Source of the DNA: Paenibacillus pabuli
GTDB taxonomy: Bacteria; Bacillota; Bacilli; Paenibacillales; Paenibacillaceae
NCBI RefSeq assembly: GCF_023101145.1
Contig: NZ_CP073714.1
Span: 5,642,001-5,706,000, forward strand
Reading direction: 5' to 3'
DNA: 64,000 nucleotides
Shown here: one piece after another, positions 16,341-25,615 of the stretch
How positions within the stretch are numbered: the stretch's first letter is position 1
How the letters are laid out: each line of letters opens with the position of its first letter
Translations under genes and position numbers: made by a program
Notes under the pieces: generated by a model
Seen by the model: only the letters and a program-made list of their open reading frames with translations
Database searches by the model: none
Told to the model about the DNA's origin: nothing

Positions 16341-19073
16341 TTATAATTCCTTGTTTTGTTCACTACTGAATGCTGCTTCCTGAGTATCTAAACCAGGTTG
16401 CGCCTTCGACTCCAAAGTACTAAAGAAATTATCCAATTTCTCATAAATTTGGTTTTTATTTTTCTGTACAAGTTCACGATAAAAGTTAACAACATCAAGA
16501 GTGATATTTGAATTGGACTCCATTAAACTTTTTATTTTCTCAAAGTTATAAGTCCTTTCTTCATCTTCACTGGAAACAAAGTATCCTTCAATATAATCTT
16601 TTACTGCATCCAAAGGTTTATCCATTTTTTCCAACACACCAGCGCGATTATTGAGGATAACTCTAGCTGAAGGTTCCCATTCAAGTGCCTTCGAAAATGC
16701 TGCCACACTTTCTTCCAAATACTTCAAATCTTCTGTTTCGTTCATCGAATTTTTCGTAAGTTGTGAGCAACAAATACCTTTATCATTATATAATCCTGCC
16801 ATATTACTATCTTTACCTTGAATAAACATTTTTTTGTCTATTGATTCTTCTAATAGCGAAAGGCTTTTAAGTAACCAACGATGGTTTTCTTCTTTACTGC
16901 CTTTTGATTTTTTAGCTTGCTCTAGATATGCTCCTCCAGCATTGCCTATATACACAGAGTCATTCCTTTGATCAATCTCAATCGCAGTCTCAAACATAAC
17001 GATAGAATCTGTAAATAGCCCTAAATGATAATAACAGACTCCCCTCCAATTATGATATTTAGCCGGAATAAACGTATTACCAGCTATACCAAATGCTTCA
17101 TCATAATATAATTTGGCTTTATCGTATTTTTGCTTTGATCCAAATTTTTGTGCCAAACTCATAAGCGGCTGAAAATCTGTTTTTTTGAGTTTCAACAACT
17201 GTCCTTCTTTTCTCTGAAGCAATAAGTCACGCTCAGGCTCCTCACGTTGGTCCAATACATCAATGATCTCCTCCACAAGATCCAGCACCTTCTCTTCATC
17301 ATCAAACGATGGTATCACATCAATCATGCCATCCTCCGATATAATTACGATTACACATTTCTTTCCTTCTGACTCCAATTTGGAATAATATCTATAGGCA
17401 GAATTGAATCTTGCCCCTCGACTTGCATCTCCGAGTTCCGGCTGTGCAATCCCATCAAGAATGACTCCAATCGCATGACACTTCGCCTCCGTGTCGAAAT
17501 AAATTGCGCCATCAATAGCGGTGAGGAACTTGATATGATCAGGATGTACTACACACGGTTCAATCAGAGTAGACTGTTTTCTCAGAATATCAAGCTCTTT
17601 CTCTGCAGTTGTAGAATCCGTTATGACTACCATCGTTCCATGACGCTGCTCACGTGCTTTTCGTATAATCTGTTCTAACATAGGAATATTGTCTGAAGCT
17701 AAGAGGGTACCCTCCCCTTGAAATGTCTCTCTCAAAATGGCGACCATACGCTCAGAAGTATACCCTTCTTCTCCAATTTTAGGATTTTTAAACATAACCG
17801 AAACCAGAGTTTGGTAAGTGAGTTCATAGTCTGTATTGGAACGATATATCGTCTTTTCACCTTCAAGAATTAGTTCCCCAGCAACATTTGGAGATTGATC
17901 AAAATTGATCGAGACAAGATTGTATTTTGAGATCCCTTTGAAATCAATACGGAAACTAGTTGTTTCCTTGAGTTTGTCCCACTGGATTTCTCCCACTCCA
18001 TACACCCAGTTTCCATCGGAAATCAGATATAGATGTTTCTTCGCATTGGTCATTTCGAGCAATTTTCGAATTCTTTTAGCATCTTCAATACTAATTAAAT
18101 CATCAGTTTTGAATTCGATTGCAAATTTAACAGGTCCTTGCTTTACTTTGATATCGGAATTCCTCAAAAACAGCATGGAACCAAATGGACTAGCTCCTTC
18201 ATATGTTTGTGTGGAAATATCGTCAATGTTCTCTAATAAATTGTTAATATAATATTCACTTTTTACTATATTTGAAGAATACTGACTTACAGTATTACTA
18301 CTGCTTTGATGGAGGATCATTTGCATTTTCCCAAAAAATAAACGGTTAATTCTCCTCAAGAATTGGACTTCGTTCTCTTGATATTTCCTTATAAGTTCAT
18401 ACTTACTAATATTTTCAGATAGAAGCTTTAGCTCAAGTTTACCTTCTGTAAAAAAATCCAAAAAGAAATAGTCCAACACCATTCGTATAAACGAAACCTC
18501 TGGCTTGCTGTAATACGTATGCTGCACATTTGGCTCCAGATTTCTGATTCCCAACAAATAGATAACAGTATACGGATTTTCTGTCTGTTGACTAACTTCA
18601 AACGTTCCTGCGTAAAGTAAACGATGATCTTCTATGTATTCCTTTGTGAGTTGGGCAGATTCGTCCTTTGAAGCAAATTCTATGGACCCGGATGAGATTG
18701 GTACCGAATGAAGCTGCTCATTATATTGCTGAACATAGCTTTGCTTGCTTGCAATGATGAGTTCATGTAGACTTTCCTTCGTTAATGTGTCTTCCTGCTG
18801 CACAAGTAATCCAAGCTCATTGTATACTTGCTTAATCTCCTGCAAAGGATCATTTACATACTCATATCTGGTAGTACATTCCGTTGAGTTCTTGTCGTTT
18901 TTAGCTTGAGTCGATATCGTTTTTTTGACTCTATGGAATTTATCAGCTTTGTTATTTTCATCTATGGCAATCGAGTATAACCGAAAATGAATCCGATGGT
19001 TTAACCTTTTCAAAATAGCTTCAATATGTTGATAGATGATCGTGTTGATCTCTTCAAGTTGAGTATATTGCAT
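16341..19073 (-). CDS. Large protein with diadenylate-cyclase-like domain and C-terminal TPR repeats
   Basis: About 910 residues from the ATG at 19073, chosen because AGGAG lies seven bases upstream. Residues 1-280 form a helical and mixed region without recognised motifs. Residues about 300-410 (PFGSMLFLRNSD to EIQWDKL) look like a paired sensor segment. Residues about 475-590 resemble a DAC/DisA nucleotide-cyclase fold, with RHGTMVVITD, then DGAIYFD at the DGA position, then ASRGARFNSA where active enzymes have RHRAA, then IISEDGMID at the SEE position. From about 640 to 840 there are TPR-like helical repeats (YHNWRGVCYYHLGLF, VILNNRAGVLEKM). The altered second motif argues for nucleotide sensing or binding over synthesis. 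No membrane segments. The gene stands alone and is more AT-rich than its neighbours, suggesting transfer. Confidence 0.7.
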   Translation of the reverse strand: MQYTQLEEINTIIYQHIEAILKRLNHRIHFRLYSIAIDENNKADKFHRVKKTISTQAKNDKNSTECTTRYEYVNDPLQEIKQVYNELGLLVQQEDTLTKESLHELIIASKQSYVQQYNEQLHSVPISSGSIEFASKDESAQLTKEYIEDHRLLYAGTFEVSQQTENPYTVIYLLGIRNLEPNVQHTYYSKPEVSFIRMVLDYFFLDFFTEGKLELKLLSENISKYELIRKYQENEVQFLRRINRLFFGKMQMILHQSSSNTVSQYSSNIVKSEYYINNLLENIDDISTQTYEGASPFGSMLFLRNSDIKVKQGPVKFAIEFKTDDLISIEDAKRIRKLLEMTNAKKHLYLISDGNWVYGVGEIQWDKLKETTSFRIDFKGISKYNLVSINFDQSPNVAGELILEGEKTIYRSNTDYELTYQTLVSVMFKNPKIGEEGYTSERMVAILRETFQGEGTLLASDNIPMLEQIIRKAREQRHGTMVVITDSTTAEKELDILRKQSTLIEPCVVHPDHIKFLTAIDGAIYFDTEAKCHAIGVILDGIAQPELGDASRGARFNSAYRYYSKLESEGKKCVIVIISEDGMIDVIPSFDDEEKVLDLVEEIIDVLDQREEPERDLLLQRKEGQLLKLKKTDFQPLMSLAQKFGSKQKYDKAKLYYDEAFGIAGNTFIPAKYHNWRGVCYYHLGLFTDSIVMFETAIEIDQRNDSVYIGNAGGAYLEQAKKSKGSKEENHRWLLKSLSLLEESIDKKMFIQGKDSNMAGLYNDKGICCSQLTKNSMNETEDLKYLEESVAAFSKALEWEPSARVILNNRAGVLEKMDKPLDAVKDYIEGYFVSSEDEERTYNFEKIKSLMESNSNITLDVVNFYRELVQKNKNQIYEKLDNFFSTLESKAQPGLDTQEAAFSSEQNKEL

Positions 19074-19167
19074 TTCACAACTCCTATTTTGGTTTTTTAA
19101 CCCATACATCCTATCACGTTAATCGTAACCTCCGCAAGACATATCACATACAAACCTTTCTCTTAAC

Positions 19168-19197
19168 AATGCAAAAAACCCACCATTTGGCGGGTAA
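19168..19197 (-). terminator. Terminator after the hybrid cluster protein gene
   Basis: ACCCGCC-AAAT-GGTGGGT followed by a T-run on the minus strand, just past the stop at 19221. Confidence 0.8.
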
Positions 19198-19220
19198 TAT
19201 TCTAACATTGATCCGTTCGT

Positions 19221-20513
19221 CTACGACAACGCCAGCATGGCGTTCATGTCTTCCTCTGCCGTTGTGATCAGCTTCAGGCCAAACATGTCAACAAGCACAT
19301 CCAACACACCGGCTGATATAAACTCAGGAGGTTTCGGCCCAATTCGGATATCCTGAATGCCGAGACTGAACAGGCCGAGTAGGATGGCAACTGCTTTTTG
19401 CTCAAACCAGGACAGGACAATACTGACAGGCAATTCGTTCACAGTACAGCCAAAAGCATCCGCTAGGGCCATCGCAATTTTCACCGTAGAACCGGAGTTG
19501 TTGCATTGCCCCAGATCGATATAACGGGGAATGCCCGTATCCCCAACGGTACCATAATCCACATCATTGAAGCGGAATTTGCCGCAGGATGTGGTCAGAA
19601 TTACCGTATCATTCGGCAAAGATGTAGCCAATTCACGATAATAGTTGCCGCCTTTACCCGGTGCATCGCAGCCTGCAATAACGAAGAAACGACGGATATG
19701 TCCGTCCTTTACCGCCTGAATAATCTCGGGAGCAAGTCCGATCACCGTCTCATGATGGTATCCGGTGGTTAACACTTGCTCGGATGGTACATCTGCCGCA
19801 GGCAATGATAATGCACGTTCAATCAAGGGAGTGAAGTCATCATCCATAATTTTGGCAACCCCCTCCAAACCAGCCACTTCGTACGAGAAAAAGCGGTCCG
19901 CATAGGTTCCCTTAATCGGCATGACACAATTGGTCGTTGCAAGAATGGCACCTGGAAACTGCTCAAACAGTCTGCGTTGATCGTACCAGGCTTTACCGAT
20001 ATTGCCTTTCAAATGAGCATATTTCTTCAGGGCCGGATATCCATGGGCGGGTAACATTTCCGAATGAGTATACACGTTGATGCCCTTTCCTTCCGTTTGG
20101 CGTAAAAGTTCCTCCAATGCATAGAGGTTGTGTCCTGTTACCACGATGCACTGTCCCTCAATCTGGTTCTGACTAACCGTAATCGGTTGCGGAATACCAA
20201 AACGGTCTGTATGCGCACGATCCAGTACATCCATAATACGAATCGCTGCATTCCCTACTTTCATAGCCATATCCAGATGTTCCTGCACATTAAAGTTGGA
20301 ATTGGTTAACGTCATATACAAAGCCTCATGTGTAATGCGATCGACCTCAGGATCGTGATAGCCGAGCTGCCGCGCATGTGTTGCATAGGCAGCGATTCCT
20401 TTTAGCGCAAAAATCATCGTATCCTGCAAGCTGGCGATCGTTTCATTTTTGCCGCATACGCCAACTACGGTACACCCACCGCTAGGCGTCTGTTCACACT
20501 GATAACAAAACAT
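19221..20513 (-). CDS. hcp: Hybrid cluster protein (hydroxylamine reductase), short class III form
   Basis: At 430 residues it is about 120 shorter than the common Hcp. It starts with the cubane ligands CYQCEQ, GCTVVGVCGK. All hybrid-cluster ligands seem present: GHNLYALEE, TNCVMPI, AGCDAPGKGGNYY, TSCGKFRFND, QCNNSGS, and FEQKAVAILL. The missing block lies after the N-terminal cysteine motif, which defines class III proteins. Hcp reduces hydroxylamine and handles nitric oxide under nitrosative stress in low oxygen. Monocistronic. RBS AGGAGGG precedes the ATG. A TGTGA-N6-ACACA site upstream may bind an Fnr/Crp-type regulator. Confidence 0.94.
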   Translation of the reverse strand: MFCYQCEQTPSGGCTVVGVCGKNETIASLQDTMIFALKGIAAYATHARQLGYHDPEVDRITHEALYMTLTNSNFNVQEHLDMAMKVGNAAIRIMDVLDRAHTDRFGIPQPITVSQNQIEGQCIVVTGHNLYALEELLRQTEGKGINVYTHSEMLPAHGYPALKKYAHLKGNIGKAWYDQRRLFEQFPGAILATTNCVMPIKGTYADRFFSYEVAGLEGVAKIMDDDFTPLIERALSLPAADVPSEQVLTTGYHHETVIGLAPEIIQAVKDGHIRRFFVIAGCDAPGKGGNYYRELATSLPNDTVILTTSCGKFRFNDVDYGTVGDTGIPRYIDLGQCNNSGSTVKIAMALADAFGCTVNELPVSIVLSWFEQKAVAILLGLFSLGIQDIRIGPKPPEFISAGVLDVLVDMFGLKLITTAEEDMNAMLALS

Positions 20514-20584
20514 ATGATTTCCCTCCTATTTGGATTAAACGATGTTCGTTATCAAATAGCGTAGCAGACCCATAAGTGTCCAAG

Positions 20585-20600
20585 TGTGATGACGCACACA
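20585..20600 (-). promoter_or_regulatory. Possible Fnr/Crp-type site upstream of hcp
   Basis: TGTGA-TGACGC-ACACA differs by one base from the TGTGA-N6-TCACA consensus. It lies 72 nt upstream of hcp, a reasonable activator position for an anaerobically induced gene. No NsrR-type site was recognised. Confidence 0.35.
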
Positions 20601-20823
20601 GTTTTCGATATCCTCCCAATATCTATTTCCATTCCTAAAAAGTGCAACCCACAGAAGATACAACTCGTAATCATAGCAAACGAATGAGATTCACCAGACA
20701 CGGAGATTCTACCTAGGAAGTTCATCAAAATGATGAAAATTCACTGATTCTTTTGCGCCTGCAAGGTTATATACACAAAGAAATCTAATTCCGAAATCTA
20801 TGATCCAAGGAGCTGTTCAACCA

Positions 20824-23475
20824 TTGCAACATTACAGACACAGTGCAGAGGAAACACTTCAGGACGTACAGAGTTCCAATAACGGACTCACAACCTCTGA
20901 AGCTGAGAAGAGACTGGAGACCGAAGGATATAACGAGTTAAAAGGAAAAGCTGCAACACCCATCTGGAAGCTGTTTCTTGAAAATTTTAAAGATCCCATG
21001 GTCATCGTGCTGCTTATTGCTGCCGCTGTTCAAATTGTGCTTGGGCACCTGATTGAATCGCTAATCATTTTTCTCGTCATTCTGTTAAATGCGGTAATCA
21101 GTGTTGTACAGACCAAAAAGGCCGAAAGTTCTCTGGATGCACTCCGGCAAATGTCTGCTCCCGAAGCCAAAGTCATTCGTGATGGACAGAAAAAAACGAT
21201 TCCCGCGCGGAATCTCGTTCCCGGCGACATTGTCCTGCTCGATGCAGGTGATTATGTCCCGGCAGATGGCCGCATTTTGGAATCAGGCAGCTTGCGAATC
21301 AACGAGGGCATGCTGACAGGAGAATCCGAAGCAGCGGAGAAACACGCAGATGCCATCCCGGAAGAAGCTCCCATCGGGGATCGCCGCAATATGGCATTCA
21401 GTGGATCACTTGTGGTGTATGGTCGGGGTACGCTCGTCATTACGGGTACGGCACTGAAAACGGAAATCGGCAAGATCGCCGAGTTGATTGAAAATGCGGA
21501 AGCGAAAGATACTCCCCTGCAACGCAAACTGGAATCGTTCAGCAAGAAGCTGGGCTTTTTCATTCTGGGCTTGTCCATTCTCATTTTTGCCATTGAAGCA
21601 GGACGTGTCTGGTTCACCGAAGGAACTGAAAATATAGGCCCCTCCATCGTGAATGCGTTGATGTTCGCTGTTGCTGTAGCTGTCGCCGCCATCCCAGAAG
21701 CCCTTTCCTCCATTGTGACGATTGTATTGTCTCTGGGTACGAATAAAATGGCCAAACAGCACGCCATCATTCGACGTCTTCCTGCAGTGGAAGCATTGGG
21801 TTCTGCCAGTATTATCTGTACCGACAAAACAGGAACGCTTACCCAGAACAAAATGACGGTGGTGGACTATTACATTCCCCATGGCACCAAAGACGAGTTC
21901 CCCGATGATCCGAAGCAATGGTCTGCAGAGGAACGGCGCTTATTACATATTGCAGTACTCTGCAATGATTCAAATATTAACCAGGAAGGCAAGGAACTCG
22001 GTGACCCAACCGAGGTGGCACTGATTGCCTTCAGCAACCGGGTGAACAAGGATTACAACGAAATTCGTGACCAGTTTCCGCGTGAAGCCGAGCTTCCTTT
22101 TGACTCGGATCGGAAACTGATGAGTACCGTGCACACCTTTGAAGGACAAACGGCCCTGCTGACAAAAGGTGGCCCGGATGTGCTGTTCAGCCGCTGTAGC
22201 CATGTTTTTATAAACGGAGAAGTTCAGCCATTAACGTCCGAGATTCGCACGCAGTTTGAAGAGAAAAACGAAGCGTTCTCCAAACGTGCCTTCCGTGTAC
22301 TAGCTTACGCCTACAAAAAGTTTGATGACAAAGACCAGCTCACGATAGAGGACGAACATGATCTAACACTCGTTGGTCTAACGGCCATGATCGATCCACC
22401 GCGTGAAGCGGTATATGGTTCCATCGAAGAGTCCAAGAAGGCGGGGATTCGCACCATCATGATCACCGGCGACCATAAAACAACAGCCCAAGCTATCGGT
22501 ATGGATATCGGACTTGCTGGCCCGGACGATCTGGCCCTTACCGGAGCGGAGCTGGACAAACTGTCGGATGAGGAACTCGATCAGCAGCTCGAACATATCT
22601 CGGTATATGCACGTGTATCTCCTGAAAATAAAATCCGCATCGTTCGTGCTTGGCAGCGCAAAGGCAAGATCGCAGCGATGACCGGAGACGGTGTCAACGA
22701 CGCACCCGCATTGAAGCAAGCCGACATCGGCGTAGCGATGGGCAGCGGAACGGATGTCGCGAAGGATGCGGCAGCCATGATTTTGACGGATGATAACTTT
22801 GTGTCCATCGTGAATGCAGTCAGTGTCGGGCGTATGGTGTTTGATAATATCAAAAAAGCCATTGCTTACCTTTTTGCCGGAAACCTTGGGGCGATTATCG
22901 CCATTTTGTTTGCACTTGTGGTTGGTTGGGTGAACCCATTTACGGCCCTTCAGCTTCTCTTCATCAATCTGGTGAATGACTCTCTGCCTGCCATTGCACT
23001 AGGTACTGAAAAAGCTGAACCGGATGTTATGCGGCGCAAACCACGAGATATCAACGAAGGCATCTTTGCCGGAGGAACGCTGCAGGCTGTCATTACACGT
23101 GGTGTTCTCATTGGGGTAGCAGTTATCATATCCCAATTTATTGGACTTGGCATCTCGGAGGAAATGAGTGTGGCAATGGCGTTTACGACCCTGATTCTGG
23201 CAAGGAGTCTGCAAACTTTTGCAGCGCGCTCCAACACACAGACGATCTTCCAGGTCGGCTTCACAACCAACAAATATGTCCTCGGCTCCATCCTAGTTTG
23301 TCTCTGCCTCTATGGAATTACGCTGATTCCAGGGGTTCGCAGCATTTTCGCCATCCCGAATGCATTTGGTTGGAATGAATTCTTCATCGCTGGTGGACTA
23401 GCTCTCGCCGCGGTCATTCTGATGGATGTCATCAAGTGGATTCGCAATCGCGGCACACAAACCAGCGCAGCCTAA
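20824..23475 (+). CDS. Calcium-transporting P-type ATPase (P2A type)
   Basis: About 883 residues. A TTG at 20824 is preferred because AAGGAG lies 11 nt upstream; the ATG at 20800 would overlap that ribosome site. Order of features: N-terminal cation ATPase domain, membrane pair, actuator domain with TGES, M4 motif AAIPEAL, phosphorylation motif TDKTGTLT (Asp near residue 334), nucleotide domain, TGDHKTTA, hinge GDGVNDAPALK, and six C-terminal membrane segments. The M4 PEAL and M6 LFINLVNDSLPA motifs match SERCA-like bacterial pumps such as LMCA1, which export Ca2+. Single gene with its own terminator. Confidence 0.94.
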   Translation: MQHYRHSAEETLQDVQSSNNGLTTSEAEKRLETEGYNELKGKAATPIWKLFLENFKDPMVIVLLIAAAVQIVLGHLIESLIIFLVILLNAVISVVQTKKAESSLDALRQMSAPEAKVIRDGQKKTIPARNLVPGDIVLLDAGDYVPADGRILESGSLRINEGMLTGESEAAEKHADAIPEEAPIGDRRNMAFSGSLVVYGRGTLVITGTALKTEIGKIAELIENAEAKDTPLQRKLESFSKKLGFFILGLSILIFAIEAGRVWFTEGTENIGPSIVNALMFAVAVAVAAIPEALSSIVTIVLSLGTNKMAKQHAIIRRLPAVEALGSASIICTDKTGTLTQNKMTVVDYYIPHGTKDEFPDDPKQWSAEERRLLHIAVLCNDSNINQEGKELGDPTEVALIAFSNRVNKDYNEIRDQFPREAELPFDSDRKLMSTVHTFEGQTALLTKGGPDVLFSRCSHVFINGEVQPLTSEIRTQFEEKNEAFSKRAFRVLAYAYKKFDDKDQLTIEDEHDLTLVGLTAMIDPPREAVYGSIEESKKAGIRTIMITGDHKTTAQAIGMDIGLAGPDDLALTGAELDKLSDEELDQQLEHISVYARVSPENKIRIVRAWQRKGKIAAMTGDGVNDAPALKQADIGVAMGSGTDVAKDAAAMILTDDNFVSIVNAVSVGRMVFDNIKKAIAYLFAGNLGAIIAILFALVVGWVNPFTALQLLFINLVNDSLPAIALGTEKAEPDVMRRKPRDINEGIFAGGTLQAVITRGVLIGVAVIISQFIGLGISEEMSVAMAFTTLILARSLQTFAARSNTQTIFQVGFTTNKYVLGSILVCLCLYGITLIPGVRSIFAIPNAFGWNEFFIAGGLALAAVILMDVIKWIRNRGTQTSAA

Positions 23476-23479
23476 CAGT

Positions 23480-23515
23480 AATGGGCGCCCTTAAAATTTG
23501 GGGCGCCTATTTTTT
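23480..23515 (+). terminator. Terminator after the Ca2+ ATPase gene
   Basis: GGGCGCCC and GGGGCGCC pair around a short AT loop and are followed by a T-run. Confidence 0.85.
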
Positions 23516-23657
23516 ATAACATCCTATAGAACCTTCACGATCCTGGATAAGGAAAATGGAGTTTACTCTTTTCAACCTACTGCAATTATGACATTATTGC
23601 CATATAAGAAGATTGAGCGTAAAATGGTTTATTGAATTCATAGACAGGAATGGTTAC

Positions 23658-25001
23658 GTGAAAGATAAAATTGTAATGCCTCTCTGGACATGCTGCCTGT
23701 TCATCGTTGTGATGAATACCACCATGTTTAACGTCTCTTTGCCCGTTATTATTCATGATCTTCAGATCACATCGGACCTGGGGTCCTGGGTCATCTCAAG
23801 CTACTCCATTGGTTACGCCTTGTCGACGGTGATTTACAGCCGATTGTCTGACCGTATTCCGGTACGCACACTGCTGACGGTGGGATTGCTTATTTTGGGC
23901 TTATCTTCAGTCATCGGATTATTTGCCCACAGCTTTGCGATCCTATTGGTAACACGCATTTTGCAATCTGCGGGTGCAGGGGTCATGGCCGGGCTCGGAC
24001 TTGTCATTGCGAGCCGTTACATCCCGCTGGAGCGCCGCGGAGCTGCCATTGCATTGATCTCGGCAGGTAGTGCAATGGCGTTTGGGCTTGGCCCCATTGT
24101 GGGCGGTCTCATTAGTCAGTACTGGGGCTGGAATGGACTCTTTGCCATAACGGTGCTTGTCCTGCTTGCGCTGCCCGTACTGCTCTATTTTCTCCCGCGT
24201 GAAACAGCCAAACCGGAGAACCCCTTTGATATGCTCGGTGCAGCATTAACCGTGATAAACGCAACCTCTCTTCTGGTTGCCATCACCCAGCAGTCATGGT
24301 TATGGCTCGCCATCGGTGTCATTTCACTTGTTGTGCACATCGTGTATATTCGTAAGGCGAGCCTGCCTTTTGTGAATCCGCTTGTATTCCGAACACCAGG
24401 GTTTACCCGGCTGCTGATCATCGGCTTCTGTGTTCTGGTCGTAAATCTGGGCAATCTGTTCCTGATGCCGCTAGTGCTCGCCGATCTGTTTGGACGCTCG
24501 TCGCTGGCTATTGGTTTGCTGATTGCTCCTGGAGCTCTCGTCTCGGTATTCTGTACCCGTTTCGTAGGTCGCTGGATTGACCGTTACGGCAATATGCGTT
24601 TTCTGATGATTGGACACGTTTTGCTTGCCGCAGTACTTGCTCTGTTTATGTTGGGGCTGAATCAGTCTGCTCTGATTATCACCGGAGGATATCTCTTCTT
24701 CTCCCCGGCACTGTCTGCCTCGATCGCTTCGCTCAATAACGAAGCATCTCGGGTGCTGCCCAAAGCGCAAATCGGTTCCGGTATGGGCTTGCTGCAGCTG
24801 ATCCAGTTTTTTGGCGGTTCGGTATCCGTGGCTGTCTGCGGGTTAATGCTGCACGGCATTCCGGGTGTTCCGGTAGAGAAAGCCTATCATGTTGTATATG
24901 GATGTCTGCTCTTGGTCTGTCTGGCCTCGCTTGTCATCGTGGTCTGGCATAACAAAGCTTCACGATCGAACTCTACGGCTACGATGGCCGAGACTGGATA
25001 G
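23658..25001 (+). CDS. MFS drug/efflux transporter, DHA2-like
   Basis: About 447 residues from the GTG at 23658, which follows AGGAA at plausible spacing. The frame is open from a TTG at 23613 with a weaker ribosome site, so the start is uncertain. It has 12-14 membrane segments, beginning with VMNTTMFNVSLPVI typical of the first helix of the QacA/EmrB drug:H+ antiporter group. It also has the loop RLSDRIPVRTLL (motif A) and GLGPIVGGLISQYWGW (motif C) of antiporters. Substrate unknown. No regulator is adjacent. Confidence 0.88.
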   Translation: MKDKIVMPLWTCCLFIVVMNTTMFNVSLPVIIHDLQITSDLGSWVISSYSIGYALSTVIYSRLSDRIPVRTLLTVGLLILGLSSVIGLFAHSFAILLVTRILQSAGAGVMAGLGLVIASRYIPLERRGAAIALISAGSAMAFGLGPIVGGLISQYWGWNGLFAITVLVLLALPVLLYFLPRETAKPENPFDMLGAALTVINATSLLVAITQQSWLWLAIGVISLVVHIVYIRKASLPFVNPLVFRTPGFTRLLIIGFCVLVVNLGNLFLMPLVLADLFGRSSLAIGLLIAPGALVSVFCTRFVGRWIDRYGNMRFLMIGHVLLAAVLALFMLGLNQSALIITGGYLFFSPALSASIASLNNEASRVLPKAQIGSGMGLLQLIQFFGGSVSVAVCGLMLHGIPGVPVEKAYHVVYGCLLLVCLASLVIVVWHNKASRSNSTATMAETG

Positions 25002-25060
25002 GTTGCAAGTTAGAAAGTGAGCTACATCGTTCTAAAAAGCATTTATTTATTTGGCTGAGT

Positions 25061-25090
25061 AAAAGGCCCGCGCATAGCGCGGGCCTTTTG
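25061..25090. terminator. Strong bidirectional terminator
   Basis: AAAAGGCCCGCGC-ATAG-GCGCGGGCCTTTT is a near-perfect stem with T-runs on both strands, shared by the convergent MFS and SMI1/KNR4 genes. Confidence 0.92.
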
Positions 25091-25118
25091 TCGTTCACAA
25101 TGATATTCAAACGGTGAA

Positions 25119-25574
25119 TCACTCAACTGGATCATTGGGTCTGGCTTTTAAACAAGCTATGAATGTATTGAAATTGGCAGCGATCTCTCGTACATTTTCC
25201 TCCAGCAGTTGCTGGGCTTCCTCCGGCGTCTCTGATTCGCTCTCGGCATCTTCTCGCACCATCGCCTCTTCATGATCCATAACCAGTACGGCAGGAGATT
25301 CCGGATTCGTTCGGTAATCCAATAAGTAGTTGTTGCCGCTGCTGACACTCCAAGCAAATGGAATAATCCGACGCGGATCGGGATTCACATCGTCTACCAG
25401 ATTAATATTGTTTGCGATGAACTGATCATCGAGAGCAGAGAAACGAACTTCCCAATCGATGACCTCACCATTCTCAATCACATCATATGCTTTACCGCTG
25501 ACCTCCCGTTGAAACTCCAGATACTCGTGCGGAAAAACGATACCGTAATGCTTCTGAATATTATCGATTTGCAT
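25119..25574 (-). CDS. SMI1/KNR4 (SUKH-superfamily) protein
   Basis: A protein of 151 residues. The ATG at 25574 is chosen because GGAGGGGGG precedes it; the longer frame only overlaps the upstream gene. The opening YGIVFPHEYLEFQREVSGK and the central IIPFAWSVSSGNNYLLDY are typical of SMI1/KNR4 proteins, and the C terminus is acidic. In bacteria the SUKH superfamily largely consists of immunity proteins against secreted or contact-dependent toxins. Here it follows a DUF2625 gene by 41 nt, and no toxin gene is nearby. Function therefore unproven. Confidence 0.8.
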   Translation of the reverse strand: MQIDNIQKHYGIVFPHEYLEFQREVSGKAYDVIENGEVIDWEVRFSALDDQFIANNINLVDDVNPDPRRIIPFAWSVSSGNNYLLDYRTNPESPAVLVMDHEEAMVREDAESESETPEEAQQLLEENVREIAANFNTFIACLKARPNDPVE

Positions 25575-25615
25575 ATTACTCTTACCCCCCTCCCAAACAG
25601 ACCTGCCATAACACT

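Noticed and set aside
21252..21918. Long open frames antisense to the Ca2+ ATPase
   Set aside because: No ribosome sites or family motifs; the plus strand encodes an intact P-type ATPase through this region.
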